64,000 nucleotides of DNA from CALDTK01 sp965213735. Its GTDB lineage: Bacteria > Bacteroidota > Bacteroidia > Chitinophagales > Saprospiraceae. Shown here piece by piece: positions 34,631-44,172 of this stretch. The notes below the pieces were generated by a model. The model ran no database searches and was not told where the DNA came from. It worked only from the letters and a program-made list of their open reading frames with translations. The translations under genes were made by a program, and so were the position numbers. The DNA lies in assembly GCA_965213735.1 (NCBI GenBank), contig CBDCAB010000005.1, positions 1,178,001-1,242,000 of the forward strand. The letters are read 5' to 3'. Numbering within the stretch: the first letter of the stretch is position 1; each line of letters starts with the position of its first letter.

Positions 34631-36879
34631 TGCGCTACCTCAAAATCGTACTTCAGCTGCCTGCCGCTTTCGTCAATTACAGTTAGGAGATGCCTCCCGG
34701 TGGCCGGCTGCAGCATAAGCTCGTGATTGCGCGTGGTGGTGCCTACGAGTGCACCGTCGATATGCCACCACAGCTGTGAATTTGCCCGCTCATGCGCTAC
34801 TTGAAAGGCGATTGCCTGGCGGCTACCGTCCAAATCGCGAGGCAGCGAAATATTGCTTGCTCCTCGTGGATAGATGAGCGCCATCGGCTCATCACTCGCA
34901 GGTTCGCATTGCGGAGCCCAGGCTGGGGCTGGAGCATAATCCACATGTGTGCGCCGGTAATAGTAGGCCCAGGCTGGAGGTAGCGTGAAGGTGGAGATTG
35001 GACGTGCCTCAGCAAGACTCGCGCAGCTGGCGTCGACGCGCCTGCCAAGCTCATCTGTAAATACGCGTGCATGATAGCTGCAGGTAGCTAGTCGCTGTCC
35101 TCGAGCCGGCAGCAGCGTAGTGTCTAAGACGGGACAATCGCGTGCGGCTTGGTTTCCCGACTGTCGACATAGAATGACTTCTGCCATCTCCGCTACCGGT
35201 GCGCTAAACCAGCTGCTTGCAGGTAATTCATCAAATAGCTCAAACAGTAAGGGGGCAGCGACACTCGCTCCAGTGAGGCCGGTGCGACCTTCGCCATCTG
35301 CATTGCCCGTCCACACAGCGACGGTATATTCGGGTGTCACACCTACGGCCCAGGCATCGCGGTGTCCGAAACTCGTCCCGGTTTTCCAGGCTACTTTGCG
35401 TGAGCCGGCAAAACTCCGCCAAGCTGCCAGATCGCCGGGCCGCTCGAGTTGCGTGAGGGTGCTTAGGGTGAGGTAGGCCGCCGAGGCAGAAAGCTGACCC
35501 GCTTCACCTTCGACTATCCGCGCGAGCTTGCGGTAGGCATGCGCTACATCCCACAGCCTCACTTCTCCGCCTCCGAGGATTAGCGAAAGACCGTAGTGCT
35601 CGGCGCTGCGATCGAGACTCTGGAAGCCGAAACGCCGCAGTTTTTGCAGCATCGGATCGATGCCGTATTCCTGCAGCAGGCGCACATGCGGAATATTGAG
35701 CGAACGGGTGAGGGCTTGTCCGGCAGGCACTGCGCCATCGTAAGTCAGGTCAAAATTTTTCGGTGCGTAATCACCTATGAGAGTAGGAATATCAGCTACC
35801 AAGGTAGTGGGAGAAATGCTCCCCTCGTCGAGCAGAGTGGCATACAGAAATGGCTTGAGGAGGCTTCCGCTCGAGCGCCTTGCCTGCACCACATCCACAG
35901 CCCGGCCGCTGCCTCGCTCGTCGCAGCTCGTATTGCCAACGTAGGCCAAAACGCTACCCGTTTGGGTATCCAAGATCAGCGCCGCGGCGTTATGCACTCC
36001 GTTGCCACGGTTACGCTCGTGTTGACGTGCAATAGCAGTGACGGTGCGTCGCTGGAGTGTTTCGTCGAGGGCTAGGTCTAGCTTCATGCCGTAGTGATCG
36101 GCGAGATGAGGTGCTAGATCGGGCAGCTGGTGGGGTTCGCCTGGTAAGGGTTCAGCTTTCGCCAAAACCAATTCTGTCTCATCAATAAAGCCTCGGTTAT
36201 ATAATTTTTCTAATAGCATATTTCGCTTTCGCAAAAACGCAGCATTTGATCGGCCTGGGTAGATTATTCCAGGAGCATTGGGTAAAACTGCCAAGGCTGC
36301 GGCCTCAGCCCAAGAGAAATGTGTGGCACTACGACCGTAGTAGCGCCAAGCCGCAGCTTCTATACCAACTACATTACCTCCAAAAGGTGCGTGTGCAGCA
36401 TACAAACTCAATATCTCCGGCTTACTGTAGCTCATTTCCAGTCGGGTAGCTAGCGCCACTTCTATCAGCTTTTCCCAGATACTACGCGACTGCTTGCCAC
36501 GCATCAGCCGCACAGTTTGCATCGTGAGTGTAGAGCCACCGCTGACGATTCGTCTTGCCTGTATGTTTTGCCGAAAGGCGCGTAAAAAAGAAACTGGGTT
36601 TATTCCCGGATGCCGCTCAAAATATTCATCTTCAAATACTTTAACCGCAGAGGCATAGCGCGCATCCAGCGTATCCTTCGCAGGAAATCGCCACTGCCCA
36701 TCCGCTGCAATTCGTGCACTCAACAAGCTGCCACTCCCGCTTTCGACAACAGTGCTGTAGGAAACATCAAAAAGGGGCGTAGGCAGACACAGCAGCCACC
36801 ATATCAGGGCAACTCCGAGCAGCGCTCCTATGACTTGACGTTTATTCAACTTGCACCCATTCGCCAGGAATACGCGCAC
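34627..36879 (-). CDS. pbpC: penicillin-binding protein 1C (bifunctional murein synthase)
   Basis: The 750-residue product has an N-terminal membrane anchor (about 15-32), a GT51 glycosyltransferase domain (GGSTLTMQ, RMLRGK-like region with EILSLYAAHAPFGGNVVG), a penicillin-binding transpeptidase domain with SGSLLKP (SxxK), SLN (TRSLNIP) and KTG (WKTGTSFGHRDAW), and a BiPBP_C-type beta domain. It is the partner of the upstream alpha-2-macroglobulin gene, as in E. coli yfhM-pbpC. The GTG at 36879 overlaps that gene by 38 bp; the TTG at 36849 overlapping its stop is an alternative. Motif copies: 36155-36167 (VLAKAEPLPG), 36225-36236 and 36566-36579. Confidence 0.93.
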   Translation of the reverse strand: MRVFLANGCKLNKRQVIGALLGVALIWWLLCLPTPLFDVSYSTVVESGSGSLLSARIAADGQWRFPAKDTLDARYASAVKVFEDEYFERHPGINPVSFLRAFRQNIQARRIVSGGSTLTMQTVRLMRGKQSRSIWEKLIEVALATRLEMSYSKPEILSLYAAHAPFGGNVVGIEAAAWRYYGRSATHFSWAEAAALAVLPNAPGIIYPGRSNAAFLRKRNMLLEKLYNRGFIDETELVLAKAEPLPGEPHQLPDLAPHLADHYGMKLDLALDETLQRRTVTAIARQHERNRGNGVHNAAALILDTQTGSVLAYVGNTSCDERGSGRAVDVVQARRSSGSLLKPFLYATLLDEGSISPTTLVADIPTLIGDYAPKNFDLTYDGAVPAGQALTRSLNIPHVRLLQEYGIDPMLQKLRRFGFQSLDRSAEHYGLSLILGGGEVRLWDVAHAYRKLARIVEGEAGQLSASAAYLTLSTLTQLERPGDLAAWRSFAGSRKVAWKTGTSFGHRDAWAVGVTPEYTVAVWTGNADGEGRTGLTGASVAAPLLFELFDELPASSWFSAPVAEMAEVILCRQSGNQAARDCPVLDTTLLPARGQRLATCSYHARVFTDELGRRVDASCASLAEARPISTFTLPPAWAYYYRRTHVDYAPAPAWAPQCEPASDEPMALIYPRGASNISLPRDLDGSRQAIAFQVAHERANSQLWWHIDGALVGTTTRNHELMLQPATGRHLLTVIDESGRQLKYDFEVAH

Positions 36880-39800
36880 GTATATCCCGATCGTACATTG
36901 CCTGACAGTAGCGATCAGGCAGATAATAAGAACCTGTATACGCCGCGTTTAGCTGAGTTACAATTGTGAGCGTTTCGTTGGTATTCAAGTCAAAGTAACT
37001 TAGCACACGATCATCACGGATGTCTTGATAATCTAAGCCTGTGGGCGTGTCAGCACCCTCCAATCGCTCATTGCGAATTTCCCAGCCTGACGGAAAAATT
37101 TGCGTATACGCCATCTCATTATAAGGCGCAAGCATTCCAGGATGCGTTATTCTTGTGGTCGCTATGAAATCTTGTCCCTGCTTAAGCGAAGCAATATCTA
37201 GCACCTGACCACTTAAATCAGTATAAACAACGCTCATTTTGAGGTGGCTCTGCTCTGCCTTTTGCTGACTCGTGCTAGGGGTGCCCGTGGTGACGACTCT
37301 CACATAAGCGCGGCGCTCGCCTGTATTGACAAACTTAAACTGCCGCTCTTCGGGCGCTGGTGTTGCCAGACGCATCACCCGCACATTTTCTGCTTGAGTC
37401 ACATCTTGCGCTGCACCGGCCAATCCAAGAGTGTAGTTCAAAGCTTGATTGGCGGCACCATTATCTGCGATGTAGCGCGCCATAGCCAATAGGCTCCAGG
37501 AAGTAGCCTGCGTGCTCAACCAGCGATCGCTGCTCAGTGTGCGCGAAATGCTTTGCGCCAACTTGAAGGCCTTATCGCGCTGGCCGAGTTGGGTCTGCAC
37601 GTAGAGCGCAATGCCTTCATCGCGGGTTGCCGAACCGTAGCTGTAGCGGAAGTAGGTAGCGTCATTGTTGTCTTTACTCGACGCGCTAGCAACGAGTTCG
37701 CGTGCGATATCCCGCTGCCCTGCCACGAGGTAAGCAGCTGCTAGCAGGTTACTGGTCACCGCATCGAGTTTGTCGTAGCCCCGCAGACGGTTCATGGCAC
37801 CGAGTTGTGGGCTCTCGGCCAGGGCCAGCGCATAGAGTCGGTAGGCTTGTGTGGCCGGTATTTCGTAGGCATATACTTGCGTGCGCTGTGGTGTCCACGC
37901 ATTGGCGGCTACCTTTTCTGCGGCTTTCCACCGGTTCAACAATCCCGCTGGCAAGCGATAACCTTTGGCTTCAGCTTCCACCATGAAGTGGCCTGCATAC
38001 GCACTTGCCCAACTTGCATAGTCTGAGCGTGCACCCGGCCAAAACGTAAACCTTCCGCTGCCGTACTCAAACTCCAGCAGTCTCCGCAGAGCAGCATTGA
38101 CATTGCGCTGTACAGTGCCCGCTCGCACTTCATCTAGCGTCACCAGATCGCTCAGGTACAGCTGCGGGAAGGCTCCACTCACGGTTTGCTCCAGGCAGCC
38201 ATGGGGGTAGCGAGTGAGGTAGCCAAGTCGATCCTCGAGGTTTAGCGGCAGGTTGGCGCTCACCTCCACTAGGCCGCTATTCGTGCCAGCCATTCCGGCG
38301 GCTAGGTAGGCGCTCGTCCAGGTTTCTCCAGGTTCGACAACCGCAGCTTGCACCACCGATACCTCTGGATTGGGTGCACGTACCTGAATTTCTATTTCAT
38401 CGCTTGCGCTAAAACCAGCTGCCGTGGCCACCACACGTACGCGCGCCACACCGAGCTGCTCCGGCACACGAAGCTGTAGCCTTGCCGTCTGCTCACCAGG
38501 TTCAGCAAAACTGACGCGGGTCGAGGTAGTATTTGCCTGCAGCAGTTCGAGGCCTTCCACCTTAATATTGACAGCCCCAATCTTTTCGTCCAACGCAAAT
38601 ACCGTGATAGGCAAGTCGACAGTCTCCCCCGGACCGAGCACGCGGGGCAAGGTGGCCAGCACCATCAGGGGGCGCTTCACAGGTCGGGTTTCTTCAGTAC
38701 TCCCGTAGGCATCTTCGGCAGCGGCCACTACCATTGCACGTACCGAGCCGATGTAGTTGGGCATGTCAATGCTGTGGGTAGCAGTTGCTCCTGCAGCGAG
38801 TCGAAAGGGCCCAATATGTTTGACCACTGGACGGAAGCGATTTGCCCGCGGATCGGCTTTTTTGCCCGTATCCTCGTCGCCTCCTATAGCGAGTAGCCCA
38901 GCGAGTTTGCCGGCAAAAGCTCCGAGCACATGCTCGTACAAATCCCAGGTGCGCACCCCGAGTGCAACTCTGCGATTGAAGCGCTCAAAAGGATCAGGTG
39001 TCTTAAAGCTCGTGATGTCGAGCAAGCCTTCCTCAACGATAGCCAAAGTATAGCTCATTGCTCGACCGTTGGCTTCGCTCACCTTGACGGTAAAGCTCTC
39101 TTCGGGAGCGAGTTCGGCTGGGAGGCTGAGTTTTGGCGCAAGCTGACGCGCTGGATCAGTAAGCTTAAAGGGTTGGATTCCGTAAAGGCGTATCGGTTGA
39201 TCATTGGCCGTCTGGGCGTGAGGCTGAATCAGCGACACAGCTACGTACGCATTGGGAGCCATATCTGCTTCAGCGGCAATGAGTACCTCCTGTGGCGTAT
39301 CGCGTCCTTCCACCCAGCGGTAGCTCTGGATGCCGTCACCTGTTTCGACACTCACAAAGGCGCGGCCGCCAGGGAATGCCGGCAGTGCCACGCGTATTTC
39401 ATCACCGGGAGCATAAGCATCGTCATCAAGATTGAACGTCAATAATTCTGCGCCTCCAGGACGCGTACTCGGATCGTAGGCCCAGCGTGGGTCTTCCAAG
39501 TAAAAGGTCGTGGAAGTAGCGTGTCCACTCACTGGATCGACTACGCGAATCAGCTTGCGGCCATAGCTGAGCTTCGAGAGCTGGGCGCGGTAAGTAGCCT
39601 TACCCGTTGGTGCTGACACTTCGGTTTCGAGGGCGATATAGCTGGCTTTATTGGCCACATAATTAGCCAATGAATTGCCGCCGTCGCGTTCCCACCAGTA
39701 GCTCCAGTCGATATCGTAAATTTCTACCTTGAGCTCATCGCGCCCCACGAGCCGCCCCTGCTCATCGAGTACCACCAGCTCGAAAGGCTGCGGCTTACTG

Positions 39801-42382
39801 GCGTCGAGGCCATAGTAGCTTTCTGCCTCTGGTGCTTTGATGCCCACGTAGCTGGCAAAAGGGCTCAGCACCGCCGACTCCACCACGGTGCTAAAGGCTC
39901 CTGTAGTTTCGAAGACACGGGTGGTGATGCGCGCCTGTAAAAGCCCGGGCAAGGTGCTCGTTTCTTCAATGCCAAAATCAAGGGTAGCGGTGCCTGCCTG
40001 ACTCAGCTTGCCATCAAAAATGGTTTGGTCGCTTACGCTAAAACTCCTGCTTCCATCCCGAAAGCTGTAGTCCTCGTACCGTTCGAATCCAGGTAGTTTG
40101 CTGGTATTACTGAGCGGACCAGCAGAATAATTGACATCGGCTTTGAGCGCACCCGACGCAGCACCAAATAGCCACCTTGCAGATAAGGTCGCACTAGCGT
40201 CGCGGTGCAGTGGCACGGGATCGCCAGCGAAGTCGAGTTCTACTTTCAGGCGATTGGGCATCACCGACTCTACCCGTATGGTTTCTGAAATACGAGTACC
40301 TCCAGCCCTCACTACCGCCCGCCACGGGCCTGTAGGAGCGTCTGCAGCCGTAGCAGTATGGAGGCTATACATTTGCGGCGCCGAGGCAACCACAGCCCGC
40401 TCCTCCACAAGCTGTCCAGAGGGATTATACAACTCGAATATTACGGGAGCATTTGCGCGCGCTTCTTCCGCTGAGCGTTCGAGGATGAGCGTGAGGTAAA
40501 TCGAATCTCCAGGTCGCCACACGCCACGCTCTCCATAAATCATCCCACGTGTACCCGACTCAATGCGTTCGCCGCTCACATCGAAGGTGCTCGAATTCAG
40601 TGATGATCCATCATCGAGACGGAGGTAAGCCCGTTCTGAATTTCTGCGTGCGACTGCCAAAAATGGCTGGTACTCCGGACGGAATATTGCGACTCCGTTG
40701 GGTGCCGTTTTGGCGGAAGCTATAACCTGCTGCTGAATATTGAGCAGGTCGATGGTAAGCCCTGAAATAGGCTCAGTGCTGGTGAGTTCGGAAGCAACTA
40801 TAAATAATTCGCCAGCGTCGGCCCGCTTGGCCAGCAGACCAATATCGGAAGCCATAAAGTTGCGCGACACCTTGCGCCCGTTGTAGTACTCGCGCGAGCA
40901 AGGATCTTCTCCACCTTCACCACGATAATAATAATTGTCATCATAGTCGCTCCAGTAGCTCAGCGTATTGAACTCCACGAATTCTGCCCGGGCCGATGTG
41001 CTGGCAATGGGCTCGGAAAGCAACTCGTCGCAGGGATACTGCGAATTGCCGGGGCCGTAGCTGAGGGTGACGTGGTAGATAGCGCCAGGCTCTACCTCGA
41101 TGAGCTCTGATAGATCAACAGCAAAATGATTCCAGGCGAGATAGTCGATCGCCTGGTTGCCTCGCAAGGGCACTCTGCCTCTGTACACCGGACGCCCCAC
41201 GCGCGTGAGCCGCGACCACTCGCTGAGTTGATTATCACTCAGAAATTGAGCAATGTTGTTCGTGAAAACCTTTACGACTTCCACCTCCACACTATTGAGG
41301 GCAACAGCTCGGAAGGGGAAGGTGGCACCTTGGCTACTGGGCACGATGACGCCCTCGCCGGTAAGTTCGATGGCTGGCTTTAGATCGGTAAACGTAACTG
41401 TGCGGCGCAGCGTGGAGTCGAGCTTGGCGCCAGACGTACTTTGAATACTTCGCTCGATGATGAGCTCGATATTCCCTGTACGCCTTGCCAGCGGGTAGGC
41501 TAAAATCGCGTTGTTTTGGCGCACCAGCCGCATATCTGTCCCATCGGCCAGGTGCACGAGGCCCGTAAGGTCTAGATCGGCATCGAGTGGATCAGAGAAG
41601 TAGAGACTTACCACCTGCTCAGCCGACTGTTCCACTTCGAGGCCGGTGAGGGTAAAGGTGTTGACGCTAGGCACTTGCACCGTGGTGAGGGTATCGAGAC
41701 GTACTTGGAGCGCATCTCCTCGCAAGCGAAGGGTGACTTTCGAGGCCTCCTCACCCCGCTGCACCTGATCGACCACAAAGGCATGCCGGCGCCCTTGCTC
41801 TACATGCGTCCAAGCGATAGGCAGCTGCTCGCCATTTTGGGTAGCGATGAGGGTCTGCTCGATAGCGGGCGACTCTGCATAGTCGTAGCTGCGGACCACG
41901 CCGGTGATTTGTCGCTGTCTAGGGTCGTTGTTGAGCGGGTTGGGCCGCACCTGCACCTCGTCGAGTGCTAGGCCCAGAGGTATCACCTGAAATGTGAAGC
42001 TGAAGCGAGCTAAACTATCTGGGACATCAGGTCGCAGTGTTTGCAGGTCGAGAATGGCCGTGTAAGTCTGATTTTGCCGAAAGGGTTCTGTAGGATGAAA
42101 AGCTAAAACTGAACGTTGATCCCAGCGCAAGTCACCTTCTACGCGTGGGGTGATGGTGAGCAGTGGCCGATCTTCGGACTCGCCTGCAGCGACTCCTTCC
42201 ACCACGTTTGCGAGCTCTATGCGGATGGCACTGCGACTGCTCACCAAGCCACTGCTAAACGCGGTGATGTAGGGTGCATATGAGATGCTCGGCAGCTTAT
42301 CGGCCTGTCCAGGTTGGGGGTCTCGACAGCTGCTGAAGGTGAGCAGGGAAAGCAAGAAGAGGATGGAGAGCGAGCGCATCAT
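36842..42382 (-). CDS. bacterial alpha-2-macroglobulin family lipoprotein
   Basis: The product from the ATG at 42382 is 1846 residues, among the longest in the window. A lipoprotein signal (MMRSLSILFLLSLLTFSSC) anchors it. Successive MG beta-domains follow, then the thioester motif GCLEQ in the C-terminal half, and a terpenoid-cyclase-like thioester domain after it. Such proteins trap proteases that breach the outer membrane and act with PBP1C in wall repair. It precedes pbpC with overlapping ends, so the two are one operon. Motif copies: 38402-38414, 39131-39143 (QLAPK), 40031-40043, 40708-40720 (ASAKT) and 42072-42084. The ATG at 42412 is an alternative. Confidence 0.93.
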   Translation of the reverse strand: MMRSLSILFLLSLLTFSSCRDPQPGQADKLPSISYAPYITAFSSGLVSSRSAIRIELANVVEGVAAGESEDRPLLTITPRVEGDLRWDQRSVLAFHPTEPFRQNQTYTAILDLQTLRPDVPDSLARFSFTFQVIPLGLALDEVQVRPNPLNNDPRQRQITGVVRSYDYAESPAIEQTLIATQNGEQLPIAWTHVEQGRRHAFVVDQVQRGEEASKVTLRLRGDALQVRLDTLTTVQVPSVNTFTLTGLEVEQSAEQVVSLYFSDPLDADLDLTGLVHLADGTDMRLVRQNNAILAYPLARRTGNIELIIERSIQSTSGAKLDSTLRRTVTFTDLKPAIELTGEGVIVPSSQGATFPFRAVALNSVEVEVVKVFTNNIAQFLSDNQLSEWSRLTRVGRPVYRGRVPLRGNQAIDYLAWNHFAVDLSELIEVEPGAIYHVTLSYGPGNSQYPCDELLSEPIASTSARAEFVEFNTLSYWSDYDDNYYYRGEGGEDPCSREYYNGRKVSRNFMASDIGLLAKRADAGELFIVASELTSTEPISGLTIDLLNIQQQVIASAKTAPNGVAIFRPEYQPFLAVARRNSERAYLRLDDGSSLNSSTFDVSGERIESGTRGMIYGERGVWRPGDSIYLTLILERSAEEARANAPVIFELYNPSGQLVEERAVVASAPQMYSLHTATAADAPTGPWRAVVRAGGTRISETIRVESVMPNRLKVELDFAGDPVPLHRDASATLSARWLFGAASGALKADVNYSAGPLSNTSKLPGFERYEDYSFRDGSRSFSVSDQTIFDGKLSQAGTATLDFGIEETSTLPGLLQARITTRVFETTGAFSTVVESAVLSPFASYVGIKAPEAESYYGLDASKPQPFELVVLDEQGRLVGRDELKVEIYDIDWSYWWERDGGNSLANYVANKASYIALETEVSAPTGKATYRAQLSKLSYGRKLIRVVDPVSGHATSTTFYLEDPRWAYDPSTRPGGAELLTFNLDDDAYAPGDEIRVALPAFPGGRAFVSVETGDGIQSYRWVEGRDTPQEVLIAAEADMAPNAYVAVSLIQPHAQTANDQPIRLYGIQPFKLTDPARQLAPKLSLPAELAPEESFTVKVSEANGRAMSYTLAIVEEGLLDITSFKTPDPFERFNRRVALGVRTWDLYEHVLGAFAGKLAGLLAIGGDEDTGKKADPRANRFRPVVKHIGPFRLAAGATATHSIDMPNYIGSVRAMVVAAAEDAYGSTEETRPVKRPLMVLATLPRVLGPGETVDLPITVFALDEKIGAVNIKVEGLELLQANTTSTRVSFAEPGEQTARLQLRVPEQLGVARVRVVATAAGFSASDEIEIQVRAPNPEVSVVQAAVVEPGETWTSAYLAAGMAGTNSGLVEVSANLPLNLEDRLGYLTRYPHGCLEQTVSGAFPQLYLSDLVTLDEVRAGTVQRNVNAALRRLLEFEYGSGRFTFWPGARSDYASWASAYAGHFMVEAEAKGYRLPAGLLNRWKAAEKVAANAWTPQRTQVYAYEIPATQAYRLYALALAESPQLGAMNRLRGYDKLDAVTSNLLAAAYLVAGQRDIARELVASASSKDNNDATYFRYSYGSATRDEGIALYVQTQLGQRDKAFKLAQSISRTLSSDRWLSTQATSWSLLAMARYIADNGAANQALNYTLGLAGAAQDVTQAENVRVMRLATPAPEERQFKFVNTGERRAYVRVVTTGTPSTSQQKAEQSHLKMSVVYTDLSGQVLDIASLKQGQDFIATTRITHPGMLAPYNEMAYTQIFPSGWEIRNERLEGADTPTGLDYQDIRDDRVLSYFDLNTNETLTIVTQLNAAYTGSYYLPDRYCQAMYDRDIRARIPGEWVQVE

Positions 42383-42454
42383 AGACCTACGAAATTGGCC
42401 ACTTAGATACATCTAGATTGGCGAATTTGTATAGAAAAGAAATGTGATATGAAT

Positions 42455-42558
42455 GCCTGCGGCGCGTTTAGCCTCCGGCGGGTGGCCTGCGGCGCTGGGA
42501 GGCCTGCGGCGCTGCAGATGGGACGCTCTGAGCGGGCGGCGGGTGGCCTGCGGCGCTG
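42455..42558. repeat. GGCCTGCGGCGCTG minisatellite
   Basis: Three full units (42484-42497, 42501-42514, 42545-42558) and one partial unit (42455-42465) lie in the 177-bp space between the alpha-2-macroglobulin gene and the carboxylase operon. The spacing is irregular. Confidence 0.7.
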
Positions 42559-42589
42559 CGGAGGGGAGGGGGATAGTGAGATGTGTGGA

Positions 42590-44131
42590 TTAGAGGGGAA
42601 TGTTGCCGTGCTTCTTTTTGGGCAGTTTTACCGCTTTCCCTTCTAGTGCTGCGAAAGCTTTAATGAGTTTGCGACGGGTAAAGCGGGGCTCAATGACTTC
42701 ATCGATGAAGCCTCTTTGTGCTGCGCGGTAAGGATTGGCGAACTTATCCGCGTAATCGGCTTCTTTTTCGGCTAGCATGGCGTTAGGGTCTGCAGCAGCT
42801 TTGATCTCGCGGCGGAATATGATTTCGCTCGCACCCTTGGCACCCATAACGGCAATTTCGGCTGCAGGCCATGCAAAGTTGGCATCCGCACCGATATGCT
42901 TAGAATTCATAACGTCGTAAGCACCTCCGTATGCTTTGCGCGTGATGACGGTGCAGCGCGGCACGGTAGCTTCGCTGAGGGCGTAGAGCAATTTGGCGCC
43001 GTTGGTGATGATGGCGTTCCACTCCTGGTCGGTACCGGGCAAGAATCCAGGAACATCTACGAGCACTAAAAGCGGTACGTTGAAGCAGTCGCAGGTGCGC
43101 ACAAAGCGAGCAGCCTTGACCGAAGATTGCACATCGAGTACACCCGCTAGGCTTTGCGGCTGGTTGGCAACAATGCCTATGCTCTTACCTGCTAGGCGTG
43201 CAAATCCTACTACGATATTTTCGGCAAAGCGCTCGTGTACTTCAAAAAAACTGCCTTCGTCGATGATGCCGCGCACCACTGCACGCATGTCGTAGGGTTG
43301 ATTAGCGCTGGCCGGAATGATTGTCTCCAGTTGCTCGCGAAGCTCTTCTCCAAGTTGATAGGGGAGGGCAGCTGGTTTGGATTTACAATTTTGCGGGAGG
43401 TAACTGAGTAGGCGCTTGAGTTTTGCGATGCAATCCACGTCATTGGCTGCTGTAAAATGCGTTACGCCAGACTTGGTGGAGTGGGCGGAGGCGCCGCCGA
43501 GTTGTTCGGCAGTTACTTCTTCGTTGGTTACCGTTTTGACCACATTGGGTCCTGTCACGAACATATAGCTCGTGTGTTCGACCATGATGGTAAAGTCGGT
43601 CATTGCAGGGGAGTAGACTGCACCGCCTGCGCAAGGCCCCATGATTGCCGAGAGTTGGGGTATGACTCCTGAGGCTTGCACGTTTCGGTAAAAAATGTCT
43701 GCATAGCCTCCCAGCGAGCGCACACCTTCTTGTATACGTGCGCCACCTGAGTCGTTGAGCCCAATCATGGGAGCTCCGACTTTGAGGGCAGCATCCATCA
43801 CTTTCACGATTTTCTCGGCGTGTGTTTCGGAGAGTGCACCCCCAAACACGGTGAAGTCTTGTGCGAATACATAGACTAAGCGGCCGCCAATAGTGCCATG
43901 CCCTGTCACTACACCATCGCCGAGATAGACCTGGTCTTGCATACCGAAATCATGTGTTCGGTGTGTGACGAGTGCTCCGATTTCTTCGAAGCTACCGGGG
44001 TCGAGCAGGAGGTGCACCCGCTCATGGGCGGTGAGTTTGCCCTTACCGTGCTGTTTGGCGACACGTCCTTCGCCGCCGCCTCTACGTGAAGCAGCAAGTT
44101 TGTCGTGGAGTGTTTTGGTGGGGTTGGGCAT
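42590..44131 (-). CDS. pccB: acyl-CoA carboxylase carboxyltransferase subunit (propionyl-CoA type)
   Basis: The 513-residue product carries both carboxyltransferase halves. Visible signatures are GKLTAHERVHLLLDPGSFEEIG at the start, the acyl-CoA-binding GGARIQEGVRSLGGYADIF, and the second-half VLVDVPGFLPGTDQE and MNSKHIGADANFAWPAAEIAVMGAKGASEII. It transfers carboxyl from biotin to propionyl-CoA or acetyl-CoA, here as the third gene of an operon with the biotin carboxylase and biotin carrier genes. The 513-residue length and single-chain architecture favour a propionyl/methylcrotonyl-type enzyme over the split AccA/AccD type. The start ATG matches conserved family length. Confidence 0.93.
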   Translation of the reverse strand: MPNPTKTLHDKLAASRRGGGEGRVAKQHGKGKLTAHERVHLLLDPGSFEEIGALVTHRTHDFGMQDQVYLGDGVVTGHGTIGGRLVYVFAQDFTVFGGALSETHAEKIVKVMDAALKVGAPMIGLNDSGGARIQEGVRSLGGYADIFYRNVQASGVIPQLSAIMGPCAGGAVYSPAMTDFTIMVEHTSYMFVTGPNVVKTVTNEEVTAEQLGGASAHSTKSGVTHFTAANDVDCIAKLKRLLSYLPQNCKSKPAALPYQLGEELREQLETIIPASANQPYDMRAVVRGIIDEGSFFEVHERFAENIVVGFARLAGKSIGIVANQPQSLAGVLDVQSSVKAARFVRTCDCFNVPLLVLVDVPGFLPGTDQEWNAIITNGAKLLYALSEATVPRCTVITRKAYGGAYDVMNSKHIGADANFAWPAAEIAVMGAKGASEIIFRREIKAAADPNAMLAEKEADYADKFANPYRAAQRGFIDEVIEPRFTRRKLIKAFAALEGKAVKLPKKKHGNIPL

Positions 44132-44132
44132 G

Positions 44133-44172
44133 GGGGTGGGGGCTGGGTGCTGGGTGCTAGGTGCTGGGGGTA
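44133..44172. repeat. GGTGCTGG minisatellite at the accC 3' end
   Basis: Four to five units of GGGTGCTG/AGGTGCTG lie in the space between the carboxyltransferase and biotin carboxylase genes. The accC stop codon and its last codons (TPST) lie within the array. Confidence 0.75.
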